DNA of 64,000 bases from Marinobacterium ramblicola (GCF_019084545.1 NZ_JAHREP010000004.1:1-64000), one strand, 5' to 3'; positions 53,779-62,944 are shown, counted from the stretch's first letter. Numbers and translations are program-made. Notes: a model not told the origin generated them from the letters alone.

Positions 53779-54594
53779 TCAAAAATACCCTGATAGCTGT
53801 TGCCGGACATCCGGACGGGACACCGGGTCGTAGCCCAGGTCGGTATAGGCACGGTGCAGGTTGCCGGCGGCGTCCCACTGGTAGTTGGTGTGCATACCGG
53901 TGACGCTGTCGATCCAGCGCACCATCTGGCCGATGGCGTCGTACTCGTAGCGGATGCTGCGCTCGTGCGCAGCGGCCTGGTAGAGGCCGTCACCGTTGGT
54001 ATCGATATCCTCGGCCATGCGCTGGCCGGCGAGGTCGTAGCGGTAGACGGTCTTGACGCCGGTGCCCAGGTCGTTGACCTCGAGCAGGCGGCCGGCATCG
54101 TCGTAGCTGCGGCGGATATCCTTGCCGTTGGCGGCGTACTCGCGGATCAGGCGACCCTGATCGTCGTACTCGTACAGGGTGCGGCGTCCACCCTGGTCGA
54201 TCTCTTCGGTGACGCGGCCAAAGGCGCCGTAGAGCTTGGTGCTGGTGACCCGCTGTCCGTCGGTAGTGGAGATCTCGTTGCCGTAGGCGTCGTAGGCCTT
54301 GCGTTCGTGGATCTCCTGGCCGTTCTGGTAGGTGATGGTGTCCACCACGCGGCCGAGGCCGTCCCAGACCTGGCGGGACGCGTGACCGTTGGTGTCGATG
54401 GTCTGGGTGCGGTTATCGCGACCGTCGTAGGCGTAGCGGGTGGTGTGGCCCAGGGCGTCGGTGGCTTCGACCAGACGATCGCGCTGGTCGTAGACCATAT
54501 CGACGCGCTGCCCCATGCGGCCGGCATCGACGCGTTTGCCATCGACGATGACTACCCGCATTGCGCCCCGCCAGTACCGGGTATAAGCTGACAT
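53779..54594 (-). pseudogene. Rhs/YD-repeat protein fragment
   Basis: A 271-residue piece of an Rhs protein. YD repeats are plain: RLVEATDALGHTTRYAYDGRDNRTQTID, RVTEEIDQGGRRTLYEYDDQGRLIREY, RYEYDAIGQMVRWID. Full Rhs proteins exceed 1000 residues and end in a variable toxin; both ends are missing here. The C-terminal side ends abruptly at the IS remnant and the N-terminal side at a toxin-antitoxin pair, so it is debris of a once larger polymorphic-toxin locus. Confidence 0.8.
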
Positions 54595-54662
54595 TTTCCC
54601 GATTCAAGTTCCGATACCACACAGTTTCTGTGTATCGTCGGTGCAATAGAGGAGCAGCGTTC

Positions 54663-54845
54663 ATGCAGCAGACATTAAAGCAGGAGGCTCTGGAATCCCT
54701 CCAGCACCTGCCAGACGATGCCGATATCGATGAGATCATGTACCGCCTTTACGTCATAGATAAACTGCACAAAAGCCGCGAAGCCATCAATGAAGGCGAT
54801 ACCATCAACCATGAAGACTTGAAGCGAGAGATTGAACAGTGGTGA
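54663..54845 (+). CDS. Antitoxin of a RelE/ParE-type pair
   Basis: A 60-residue acidic protein (LEALESLQHLPDDADIDEIMYRLYVIDKL) of the type found before ParE/RelE toxins. The mostly helical sequence with a central IDEIMYRLY and a charged C terminus is typical. I start it at ATG 54663, where AATAGAGGAGCAG lies upstream; a longer frame to 54561 runs into the Rhs fragment. It overlaps the toxin start. The toxin appears frameshifted, so this may be an orphan. Confidence 0.7.
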   Translation: MQQTLKQEALESLQHLPDDADIDEIMYRLYVIDKLHKSREAINEGDTINHEDLKREIEQW

Positions 54846-55122
54846 TCGTGTGGTCAAAACCTGCACGCAAAGACTTGCATCTGCTTCACCAATATATCGC
54901 TCAGGACTCCAAACGCTACGCAAAACGTGTCGTCCAAGACACGAGATCTTGCTGGAGGCTCCTCGCCTCGGCAGGATGGTGCCGGAAATTGGTGAAGAAA
55001 ATGTCCGGGAAATCGGTATGTATTCTTACCGTATCATGTATGAAATATTGGGTAGCACCCTTTACATTCACGGCATCATCCACAAACGGCGGCACTTCGT
55101 TCCAAACGATTTACAGCGGTGA
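54839..55122 (+). pseudogene. ParE/RelE-type toxin, frameshifted
   Basis: The first frame (GTG 54839/54842) begins IVWSKPARKDLHLLHQYIAQDSKRYAKRVVQD, a ParE N terminus, but then goes off into unrelated sequence. The other plus frame from about 54946 continues ILLEAPRLGRMVPEIGEENVREIGMYSYRIMYEIL and IIHKRRHFVP, a clear ParE C terminus, ending at 55122. One missing base between roughly 54930 and 54950 would explain it. Either a broken gene or a sequencing error. Confidence 0.75.
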
Positions 55123-55359
55123 ACAATCTCTGATCCTCTCCTTCCAGCCGAAGGCACTGTAAAGCTTGGTGCAGGTCACCTGCTGGCCGCCGGTGGCGGC
55201 GATCAGGTCATCAAGGAAGTTGTATCGGCTCTCGGTGAAGGACATCGGCAACAGGAAGGCGGTGCGGTCTTCCCATGCGAGTCTTTCGGCCTCTTCGAGG
55301 CTACATTGGCTTTCCTTCGCCAACCATTCGATAAAGGGTTGTTTGGGGTGCAATCGCAA
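55111..55359 (-). pseudogene. Hypothetical small protein fused to an Rhs scrap
   Basis: An 82-residue frame. Its first part (RLHPKQPFIEWLAKESQCSLEEAERLAWEDRTAFLLPM) looks like a small globular protein of the kind encoded near polymorphic toxins, possibly an immunity protein, but I cannot name a family. Its last part (ATGGQQVTCTKLYSAFG) matches a YD segment of the fragment at 53779-54594 (TDGQRVTSTKLYGAFG). The join shows rearrangement. Confidence 0.45.
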
Positions 55360-55536
55360 TACGCCCCGGTTGACCGGGTAACCGGGTAACCGGTGACGTG
55401 AATGCCAAGCAGTTTATTGATGATTTTCGGGATCGTCATGGTCGCTGCCTCACAAGTGATATTTGGCCGGGTTACGCCACTCTGTCATGTCTTGGCATGG
55501 TTCGTTTACGTGAACATGCAAGGAAGGAGTCTGGGA

Positions 55537-55640
55537 TATTATCTGCGCCGATAGCCCTCCTCGTGTACCCGCCGAGATGTAGACGGATCCAGTGTCCGGG
55601 TTTTGGCTCGGCCTGACTGCCAGTTGGCGGGCATCTTGAG
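55537..55640 (+). mobile_element. Second, degraded copy of the IS tail
   Basis: The stretch beginning TATTATCTGCG at about 55537 and running to GGCGGGCATCTTGAG repeats 53578-53683 with about a dozen differences (for example CTCCTCG-TGTACCC against CTCCTCG-CGTACCC). No transposase frame accompanies it. With the copy to the left it brackets the Rhs and toxin-antitoxin debris. Confidence 0.6.
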
Positions 55641-55799
55641 GGGCGGATCGACGAGTACGTCGATCTGTGAATATTGGCTGACACAGAGCTATGAACACCC
55701 TCCACAGGGCAGTTACGCCTTTTACCCATTCGTGCCGGCCCGGAAGTACTATTTCGTCCACCGACTCGTCCGGGGTAGACTCGCTTCGAACATCAATTC

Positions 55800-56069
55800 G
55801 TGTTGTGGTTTTATTACGTGGGTGACATCGCTTTCCCCAACAAGGTATCTCGACTGTCGGTGATCGTTTTGCTGCTCCTGGCGATGCTATGTCGTGGTGT
55901 CTGGAACGCGGCTCTGGCCGAGCATGAGAGGGCTCCGCTGATTGATCCCCTCATCGAGGCTCTCCGGCATAGCCACTATCATCCCCTCAGGCGCTCTATC
56001 GCCCTCCAAGGCTTGCTTCAGCTTTTATCCAAGAGCCAAGCACTCATTTATTCTCAGAATAGTTGTTGA
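55800..56069 (+). CDS. Doubtful small frame before the HupE-like gene
   Basis: Up to 89 residues, with one hydrophobic segment (VIVLLLLAMLCRGVWNAALA) followed by a His-containing hydrophilic part. It could be a short exported metal-related protein like those near metal-resistance genes, or chance. The rest of the 442-base stretch 55640-56081 shows no gene. Confidence 0.2.
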   Translation: MLWFYYVGDIAFPNKVSRLSVIVLLLLAMLCRGVWNAALAEHERAPLIDPLIEALRHSHYHPLRRSIALQGLLQLLSKSQALIYSQNSC

Positions 56070-56081
56070 TGGAGAACTGAT

Positions 56082-56816
56082 ATGTTCCCAGCATTGCTTT
56101 CTGTCGGCGTGGGAAAAGCGAAAGGTATGCTCATGGCTGCCTGCACGCTTTTGCTCCTGCCGGCAGCCATCGGCCTTTCATCGCAGGCCTTTGCCCATGG
56201 TGTCGCTGAAGGTGACGCCATGTTTATTGAGGGTGCCAACGGCATGCAGTTGCTACCCTTTATCTACCTCGGCGCCAAGCATATGGTGACCGGGTACGAT
56301 CATCTGCTGTTTCTGCTCGGGGTGATCTTTTTTCTCTACCGTATGAAAGAGGTAGGGATATACGTCAGCCTGTTCGCTGTCGGACACAGCGTGACGCTGC
56401 TGTACGGGGTCCTCGGCGAGACTCAGGTCAATCCTTATATTGTCGACGCGATTATCGGTTTTTCAGTGGTGTACAAGGCACTGGACAATCTGGGCGCCTT
56501 TCGCCGCTGGTTCGGATTGCAACCCAATACCAAGGCGGCCGTGCTGGTCTTCGGTTTCTTCCATGGCTTCGGCCTCGCGACCAAGCTTCAGGACTTCACC
56601 TTGTCGGAGGAGGGCCTGGTGGCGAATATCCTCGCCTTCAACGTCGGCGTCGAGATCGGCCAGTTACTGGCATTGGGCGCAATTCTGATCGCGATGAACG
56701 CCTGGCGGCGCACCGCCGCTTTTCAACGACATGCGTTTGCCGCCAATGTGGGGTTGATGTCGGCAGGCTTCATGTTGATCGGCTACCAGCTTACCGGGTA
56801 CCTGACCCTTTCCTGA
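56082..56816 (+). CDS. HupE/UreJ-family membrane protein
   Basis: A 244-residue protein with a signal-like N terminus and about six membrane segments. YDHLLFLLGVIFFLYRMKEV and LFAVGHSVTLL, with histidines in YDH and FAVGHS, and FGFFHGFGLATKL are hallmarks of HupE/UreJ proteins, which carry nickel or cobalt or serve a related metal role. It is followed after ten bases by a transmembrane anchor gene, a frequent pairing. Confidence 0.85.
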   Translation: MFPALLSVGVGKAKGMLMAACTLLLLPAAIGLSSQAFAHGVAEGDAMFIEGANGMQLLPFIYLGAKHMVTGYDHLLFLLGVIFFLYRMKEVGIYVSLFAVGHSVTLLYGVLGETQVNPYIVDAIIGFSVVYKALDNLGAFRRWFGLQPNTKAAVLVFGFFHGFGLATKLQDFTLSEEGLVANILAFNVGVEIGQLLALGAILIAMNAWRRTAAFQRHAFAANVGLMSAGFMLIGYQLTGYLTLS

Positions 56817-56826
56817 GGAATCGAAC

Positions 56827-57435
56827 ATGCGTGATATTTCTGAACTGAGCCAGGATGGGCTGCCATCCGGCAAGAGTCTGATCAAGGCGACTATCATTGC
56901 CCTTGCTATCGCCGGTGTCCTGTTGGTCACCACTGTTTTACCCGCCGAGTATGGCGTCGACCCCACGGGGCTTGGCAGATCGATGGGACTTACTGTGTTG
57001 AACGAAGCCAATGCCGGTGAGTCCCAGCCAGAGTCCGGTGCGTTGGCCGAGCCGGCCCCGCTCATGGATACTGCAAGTACCGGTCTTAGCCCGCTCTGGA
57101 AGAGTGGTTCGGCGTTTCGTTCCGACGAGATGTCGTTAACCCTGCAACCGCGCCAGGGTGCCGAGATCAAGGCGCTGATGCAGCAGGGAGAGAACTTTGT
57201 TTTCCACTGGAAGGCCGAGGGCGGCACAGTGCTGTTCGATATGCACGGTGAGCGCCCCAATGCCGGTGATGAGTTCACCAGCTACTGGCTGGAGCGTGAT
57301 CAGTCCAGCGCAAGCGGTTCATTCGAAGCGCCGTTCGCGGGAACCCACGGCTGGTACTGGCAAAACAACGGCAGCGAACCGGTGACCATTCACCTGAGTA
57401 CCGCCGGTTATTACGCCAAACTCTATCGCCCCTGA
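56827..57435 (+). CDS. Transmembrane anchor protein associated with HupE
   Basis: A 202-residue protein with one membrane segment (about 20-40: IIALAIAGVLLVTTVLPAEYGVDPTGLGRSMGL) and a periplasmic domain ending FAGTHGWYWQNNGSEPVTIHLSTAGYYA. This is the widespread but uncharacterised partner of HupE/UreJ-like proteins near heavy-metal transport genes. Its function is not known; cotranscription with the preceding gene is likely. Confidence 0.8.
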   Translation: MRDISELSQDGLPSGKSLIKATIIALAIAGVLLVTTVLPAEYGVDPTGLGRSMGLTVLNEANAGESQPESGALAEPAPLMDTASTGLSPLWKSGSAFRSDEMSLTLQPRQGAEIKALMQQGENFVFHWKAEGGTVLFDMHGERPNAGDEFTSYWLERDQSSASGSFEAPFAGTHGWYWQNNGSEPVTIHLSTAGYYAKLYRP

Positions 57436-57564
57436 TATCCAGCAATTGGCCTGTTGAACAGATTATGTTTCAGCAAATATGCGGAATCCACCCAGGTGAG
57501 TACGGATCAGGACAAGGTATGGACCCTGCGCTATGCCAACCCCGACGCCATTGATGAGACCAAG

Positions 57565-58944
57565 CTAGTGCTCCCGCGTTGGCCAATGCGGGTGATGCTC
57601 ATCGATGACCAACGGATGACTGTGCGTTATCGCACCATGGTGATGGGGGTGCGCATGAGGTTCCGGCCCTTCCCAACCTTCATGCCCATGTTGATGATGG
57701 TCGTCGTGATAGTGCAGGTGCTCGTGATCCAGCGCGCGGTGAGTGTGCTCCAGCACCTCGGGCTCCAACGCCGGCCAGAGCTTCAGAGCAGTCAGCGTTG
57801 CGACCAGCGCAATGGCACCGAGCAGACCAAACGTCATGCCGATACCCAGGCTGGCGCCCGACCAGCCGGCCAGCGGGTAAGCGATCAGCCAACAGGCGTG
57901 GGAGAGCGAGAACTGTGCAGCGAAAACCGCCGGGCGATCCGCTTCATGGCAGGAGCGGATCAACAGGCGGCCCACCGGCGTCTGTACCAGCGAGCTGCCA
58001 ATCCCGATCAGGAACCACAGCGACATCAGCCCGGCAATTCCCGGTTGAAGGGTGCCCAGTAGCGCGCCAATGGCCAGCAACGCCCCACCCGTCAGCATCA
58101 GCGCCCGCTCAGAAACCCTCTGCAATAGCCGGGGCAGTGATAATGCCGCGATCATCGAACCGCCACCGGCGGCAGCCAGAGCTATCGCCACCCAGGTATC
58201 GCCCAGCTCCAGAGCCGATCTGACGTAAACCACCGTATTCACGATCTGCATGGCGCCAACCGAAGCAACAGCCAGACAAAGAGCGAGCAACCCCTGAAGC
58301 CGGGGAGTGCGCAGGTAGATCCGCATCCCTTTTACCGCCCGCTGCCAGAACGTGACACCTGCATCCGGCGATATGGCAGGCAGAACTACCGATACGACCA
58401 GCAAGGCTGAGATAACGAAAGCCAGCGCATTAAGCAGGAACAAGGCGTTGAAGCTGATGACCGCGATCAGCATCGCGGCGATGGCGGGACTTAACAGATT
58501 TTCCAGATCATAGGCCAGACGCGAGAGCGACAGTGCCCGGTCATATTGTCTTTTTTCCTTGATAATGTCCGGAATCGTCGCCTGAAATACCGGCGTGAAA
58601 CCGGCGGAGAACAGATTAAGCAGGAATACCAAGCCATAGATTTGCCAGACAGCTGTCACAAACGGCAGCGACACCACCACCACCGCACGCAACAGGTCCA
58701 GCGTCACGAGAAACCCTCGACGCGGGAGCGTCTGGGCGTAACTACTGATGACCGGCGCTACAAATACGTAAGCCACCATCTTCAGCGCCAATGCGATCCC
58801 AAGTACTTCGCCGGCCCTTTCGCCCGCCATTTCGTGAGCCAAGAGAGCAAGCGCAACCGTGGTCAGCCCGGTACCGAACAGCGAAATGACTTGGGCGGAA
58901 AACAGATGGCGGTACCGTCGATCCTTTAACGGGGAGGCATTCAT
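57565..58944 (-). CDS. MFS exporter with a histidine-rich C-terminal tail
   Basis: A 459-residue major facilitator protein with about twelve membrane segments (HLFSAQVISLFGTGLTTVALALLAHEMAG opens it). The last 60 residues hold 21 histidines (EHLHYHDDHHQHGHEG, PHAHPHHHG), a metal-binding tail of the kind seen in nickel, cobalt or zinc exporters. It is convergent with the HupE/anchor pair. Metal export is inferred from the tail and neighbours; MFS type alone does not tell the substrate. Confidence 0.8.
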   Translation of the reverse strand: MNASPLKDRRYRHLFSAQVISLFGTGLTTVALALLAHEMAGERAGEVLGIALALKMVAYVFVAPVISSYAQTLPRRGFLVTLDLLRAVVVVSLPFVTAVWQIYGLVFLLNLFSAGFTPVFQATIPDIIKEKRQYDRALSLSRLAYDLENLLSPAIAAMLIAVISFNALFLLNALAFVISALLVVSVVLPAISPDAGVTFWQRAVKGMRIYLRTPRLQGLLALCLAVASVGAMQIVNTVVYVRSALELGDTWVAIALAAAGGGSMIAALSLPRLLQRVSERALMLTGGALLAIGALLGTLQPGIAGLMSLWFLIGIGSSLVQTPVGRLLIRSCHEADRPAVFAAQFSLSHACWLIAYPLAGWSGASLGIGMTFGLLGAIALVATLTALKLWPALEPEVLEHTHRALDHEHLHYHDDHHQHGHEGWEGPEPHAHPHHHGAITHSHPLVIDEHHPHWPTREH

Positions 58945-59241
58945 GATGTGTTATCTCGTGAGAACCGAAGAGCGGGCCCAGGGTAACGATTAGTATCTGT
59001 CAGCAATGGGTCCCGACCATGTAAAAACTGACTTTTTCTGTCATCCCCGGCAGTGTTTCTGAGCGCATTTTGGGCCAAAGAGGCCCCCTTAACAACACCT
59101 GTAACCCGGCCCACGGTAACCTCGTCACGCTCATGCTTTACTGCCTCAGATATCCCGTATCGCAGTTTCTCTCCCCATAAAACCGTCATAGGCAGCTGTT
59201 AGAGTGCGCTAAGCATCCACTTTATTTGCGACTGCTAACTC

Positions 59242-60204
59242 ATGAACCGCTCTCATCTGCTGGACAGCCTGCGTATCCTGGCCATTGTGCTGGTGTTTGT
59301 AGCCCATCTGGGACAGCTGCTGGGCCACACCAGCGGCGATTTTTTCGGCTGGAAGAACCTCTATTTCGTCAGCCTGGGCGGTGTCGGTGTGACGCTGTTT
59401 CTGCTGCTATCCGGTATTTTGGCCGGATTGAGTGATACATCACGCCGGGTGAGCTACCCAACCTATCTGCTCAGAAAGGTGATGCGCATCTACCCGGCCT
59501 ACTGGCTATCCATACCTCTGGCGATGCTGGGTTACCTGCTGGCGGCGGTCTTACTGGAGGGTGACGCCCCGGCCCCCTTTCCCAACGGGTTGATAACCGA
59601 TCTGATCGGCAGCTTCACCGGCTTCTATGCCTGGATGGGGCTCTGGGGAGGCCCCTATAACCCTCCCAGTTGGTTCATCTCGCTGATCATGAGCCTGTAT
59701 ACACTGTCCCCCTTTTTTCTGTGGAGCATGAAGCGCTGGCCGCATCGAACCCTTGCCGCTTTGCTCGGTATCAGTCTGGGTGCACGCTACTACGTCGGCC
59801 AGTGGGGTATACCGTTCGTAGAGCAGTCGCTGATCGATCAGATGGAGGGCTGGCTCTACCGCCAGTACGGTTTTATGCCAGGCCGCCCCGGAGACTGGTT
59901 CCCACCCTGCCGTTTCTTCGAGTTTGGTCTTGGTCTCTACCTGGCACGGGTGCTACCCAACAGCACCTGGTTTAGATTAAAGCTCCCGGCCGGCAATGCG
60001 ATCCGTGTGCTTAGTGACCTTTCCTTCCCGCTATTTCTGATCCACTATCCATTTCTGTTTTTGGTGTCGTTGATGACGGCTTTGGCGCTGCCGGTCGGGT
60101 TGGCGATCACGATCTATGTGGCGTTGATGGTGGCGCTTGCCAGTCGGCTCAATCGGCTGGATACCTGGGTACAGCGCTTTGGTTTTCCGCACCCGGCAAC
60201 CTAG
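59242..60204 (+). CDS. Acyltransferase 3 (OafA/YrhL-like) membrane protein
   Basis: A 320-residue protein of about ten membrane segments. RSHLLDSLRILAIVLVFVAHLGQLL at the start carries the family histidine, and RKVMRIYPAYWLSIPLAML the conserved R-x-x-R-I-x-P-x-Y region. Such enzymes acylate cell-surface sugars or lipids. It stops inside the last codon of the convergent ABC exporter gene. The 297-base gap upstream (58945-59241) shows no gene. Acceptor unknown. Confidence 0.82.
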   Translation: MNRSHLLDSLRILAIVLVFVAHLGQLLGHTSGDFFGWKNLYFVSLGGVGVTLFLLLSGILAGLSDTSRRVSYPTYLLRKVMRIYPAYWLSIPLAMLGYLLAAVLLEGDAPAPFPNGLITDLIGSFTGFYAWMGLWGGPYNPPSWFISLIMSLYTLSPFFLWSMKRWPHRTLAALLGISLGARYYVGQWGIPFVEQSLIDQMEGWLYRQYGFMPGRPGDWFPPCRFFEFGLGLYLARVLPNSTWFRLKLPAGNAIRVLSDLSFPLFLIHYPFLFLVSLMTALALPVGLAITIYVALMVALASRLNRLDTWVQRFGFPHPAT

Positions 60205-62021
60205 TGGCTCAGTCTGTCCGGGCTGTCCTGCTGCAACCGCCACATGCCGGCATAACGACCGTTCCGCGCCAGTAGCTGCTGGTGGGTGCCCCGCTCGACG
60301 ATCTCGCCCTGTTCCATCACCAGAATCTGATCGGCATCGATCACCGTCGACAGACGGTGGGCGATCACCAGGCTGGTGTGGTTTTTCGCCAGTTTGTTCA
60401 GCGCCGCGAGGATGGCGCGCTCGTTGGCGCTGTCCAGCGCCGAGGTGGCTTCGTCGAACAGCAGGATTGGCGGCTTTTTCAGGATCACGCGGGCGATGGC
60501 GATGCGCTGCTTTTCACCGCCGGAAACCTTGAGTCCGCGCTCGCCGACCCGTGTTTTGTCCCCTTCGGGCAGGGCCTGGATAAAGTGGTCCAGGTTGGCC
60601 AGATGGATCGCCTGGTGCACCTCGTCGGCCCCGGCTTCGGGTCGGCCGTAAGCCACATTACTGAAGATGGTGTCGTTGAACAGCACGGTATCCTGAGGCA
60701 CAACACCGATCGCCCGGCGCAGGCTCAATTGGGTGACGGCTCGGATCGGCTGGCCGTCGATCAGGATCTCGCCGCTGTCCAGGTCGTAGAAGCGGAACAG
60801 CAGCCGCGCCAGCGTCGACTTGCCGGAGCCGCTGGGACCGACGATCGCTACCTTCTGCCCCGGCTCCACCTTGAAGCTGAGGTTGCGGATAATCGGACGT
60901 TCGGCGTGGTAGGCAAAGCTCACGTTACGAAACTCCACGCTACCCTCACTGACTTCCAGCGGTTTGGCATCGGGCGCATCCTTGACGCTGGGCGCCTTTT
61001 TCAGCAGTGCGAACATGTTTTCGATATCGGTCAGCGCCCGGCGCACCTCGCGGTAGACCATGCCGAGGAAGTTCAGTGGCAGGAACAGCTGCAGGATGTA
61101 GGCGTTGATCATCACCAGCGAGCCCAGGGTCATTTCGCCATTGACCACGTCTCCCGCCGCCAGCCAGAGCAGCGCAACCATACCAGCGGCGATGATCAGC
61201 GCCTGGCCGCTGTTCAGCAGCATCAGCGTCATCCGGGTCTTGAGCCGGGCCGACTCCCAGCGCGCCAGGTTACGGTCGTACTGCTCTGACTCATACTCCT
61301 CGTTGTTGAAGTATTTGACCGTCTCGTAGTTGAGCAGGCTGTCGATGGCGCGGGTGTTGGTTTCGGAGTCGAGCTGGTTCATCTCGCGCACGAAGCGGTT
61401 GCGCCACTCGGTGGTGATCACGGTGAAGTAGATGTAGATACCGACGCAGATCAGGATGATCAGCGCGTACCAGGCACTGAAGTTGATCAGCAGGATACCG
61501 GCAACCAGCGCCAGCTCGATCAGCGTCGGCACGATATTGAACACCAGCATCCGCATCAGGAAGCCGAAGCCGTTGCCGCCCCGGTCGATATCGCGAGAGA
61601 TGCCGCCGGTCTGGCGCGACAGGTGAAACTCCAGCTCCAGCGCATGCAGGTGGCGAAACACGCGCAGTACCATGCGCCGCATGGCACGCTCGGTAATGCG
61701 GCTGAATACTGCATCCCGCGCTTCGGCAAAAAACACCGAGCCGAACCTGAGCAGGCCGTAAAACGCCAGCATCAACAGAGGGACAACGAGCACCTGGTGT
61801 TGGGACTTGTCCAAGCCATCGACGATGTTTTTCAGCGCCCAGGGCATGGTCACGGTGGCCACCTTGGCCGCCACCAGCAGCGCGAAGGCTGCCCCCATGC
61901 GTGTACGGAACTCCCACAGGTAGGGCCAGATGGTCTTGAACACGTCCCAGGTGGCGGCGGCGCTCACCGGCTCTCGGCTGGGGGACAGATGGTGATGACT
62001 GCGACTGGAACCTCGAACCAT
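60201..62021 (-). CDS. Atm1/HMT1-type ABC exporter (fused permease-ATPase)
   Basis: A 606-residue half transporter. Six membrane segments in the N-terminal 320 residues include SRQTGGISRDIDRGGNGFGFLMR and YETVKYFNNEEYE, signature stretches of Atm1-type exporters. The ATPase has Walker A VGPSGSGKSTLARLL, signature VSGGEKQRIAIARV and Walker B ILLFDEATSALD. Atm1 proteins export glutathione conjugates or polysulfides and help metal detoxification. I start it at ATG 62021; the frame extends to 62093. Confidence 0.88.
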   Translation of the reverse strand: MVRGSSRSHHHLSPSREPVSAAATWDVFKTIWPYLWEFRTRMGAAFALLVAAKVATVTMPWALKNIVDGLDKSQHQVLVVPLLMLAFYGLLRFGSVFFAEARDAVFSRITERAMRRMVLRVFRHLHALELEFHLSRQTGGISRDIDRGGNGFGFLMRMLVFNIVPTLIELALVAGILLINFSAWYALIILICVGIYIYFTVITTEWRNRFVREMNQLDSETNTRAIDSLLNYETVKYFNNEEYESEQYDRNLARWESARLKTRMTLMLLNSGQALIIAAGMVALLWLAAGDVVNGEMTLGSLVMINAYILQLFLPLNFLGMVYREVRRALTDIENMFALLKKAPSVKDAPDAKPLEVSEGSVEFRNVSFAYHAERPIIRNLSFKVEPGQKVAIVGPSGSGKSTLARLLFRFYDLDSGEILIDGQPIRAVTQLSLRRAIGVVPQDTVLFNDTIFSNVAYGRPEAGADEVHQAIHLANLDHFIQALPEGDKTRVGERGLKVSGGEKQRIAIARVILKKPPILLFDEATSALDSANERAILAALNKLAKNHTSLVIAHRLSTVIDADQILVMEQGEIVERGTHQQLLARNGRYAGMWRLQQDSPDRLSH

Positions 62022-62159
62022 GAATCTAAGCACCCTGGTGAATGAAGCGAACGAGCCGCCAACCCTGTACCGCCACCGAATGTGGCATATCAACGCTCAC
62101 TTTAGCATCCCGCAGCTGGAGTTGGGTGCACCGACTCGACAGGGTGGCGGCTTGCGGCA

Positions 62160-62183
62160 TACCGTACATCCTGTACATAAAAA
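62160..62183. repeat. 24-base repeat, copy 2, next to a terminator
   Basis: Identical over 24 bases to 37581-37604, around GTACATCCTGTAC. It again directly abuts the T-run of a minus-strand terminator, here that of the amidotransferase gene. Confidence 0.8.
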
Positions 62184-62209
62184 ACCCGATGCCGTTCAGC
62201 ATCGGGTTT
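62176..62209 (-). terminator. Terminator of the amidotransferase gene
   Basis: AAACCCGATGC (62182-62192) and GCATCGGGTTT (62199-62209) form an 11-base stem; the minus strand continues with six T residues. It lies 25 bases after the stop codon. Confidence 0.88.
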
Positions 62210-62233
62210 CAGTTCCGTCAGGTGCTGCGTGGC

Positions 62234-62944
62234 CTAGTTTCGTGCCAGGAAGCGCGCCATCCATTTGGCTACCGTTGCGGAGTCTATCTTGGCGTCTGCG
62301 GTCAGTGTCGCCAGCCCTCTGTCGGCCACTTCGTCGGGCACCACGGCGCCCTTGCGCGCCAGCACCAGATCGCGTTCGTAATCCTTGTTGAACTCCGGGT
62401 GTGCCTGCAGGGTCAGGATGCGGTTACCGTAGACCAGCCCTGCGTAGCGGCAGAACTCTGAGGTGGCGAACAGCTGTGCGTTGTGCGGCAGCTCCAGCAC
62501 CTGGTCCTGGTGCATGGCGTTGAGGGTAAAGCGGCGTTCGCCGGCATCGAGGAAGGGATGGTCGCCCTCGATGGCGTAGCTGTGCAGGCCGACGCCCCAG
62601 CCGCCCTCATACTTGGCGACCTTGGCGCCGAATGCAGAGGCGATGATCTGGTGGCCGAAGCAGATGCCGACCATCGGGATATCCGCTTCGTAGATATCGA
62701 TGATCAGCTGCTTCAGGGTGCGCATCCACGGCAGGTCGTCATAGACGCCGCACTTGGAGCCGGTGATGATCCAGCCGTCGCACTGATCAATTGATTGAGG
62801 AAACTCCCCATCGCGCACGTTGAACACCGAGTAGTCGTGCGCCTGCGGTCCCAACAGATCGACAAACATGTCCGCATAGGAGCCGTACTGACCCAGCAGT
62901 GAGTCCGGTGTGATACCGGTGGCAAGTATTCCGATCCTCATCAT
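62234..62944 (-). CDS. Class I glutamine amidotransferase
   Basis: A 236-residue GATase1 protein. VGICFGHQIIASAFG carries the nucleophilic cysteine and TLQAHPEFNKDYE the histidine and glutamate of the triad. It resembles GMP synthase-like stand-alone amidotransferases (YfeJ type) and, more distantly, gamma-glutamyl-GABA hydrolases of polyamine catabolism. It is divergent from the aminotransferase gene, which strengthens, without proving, a polyamine link. Two adjacent ATG codons (62944, 62941) can start it. Confidence 0.85.
   Translation of the reverse strand: MMRIGILATGITPDSLLGQYGSYADMFVDLLGPQAHDYSVFNVRDGEFPQSIDQCDGWIITGSKCGVYDDLPWMRTLKQLIIDIYEADIPMVGICFGHQIIASAFGAKVAKYEGGWGVGLHSYAIEGDHPFLDAGERRFTLNAMHQDQVLELPHNAQLFATSEFCRYAGLVYGNRILTLQAHPEFNKDYERDLVLARKGAVVPDEVADRGLATLTADAKIDSATVAKWMARFLARN

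Noticed and set aside
57454-58062. A 202-codon plus-strand frame after the anchor gene
   Set aside because: Most of it is antisense to the histidine-rich end of the MFS gene. The first 110 bases look somewhat protein-like and might be a scrap of a lost gene, but that cannot be supported.
58941-59189. An 82-codon minus-strand frame upstream of the MFS gene
   Set aside because: No ribosome site, no family resemblance, and it overlaps the probable promoter region of the MFS and acyltransferase genes.
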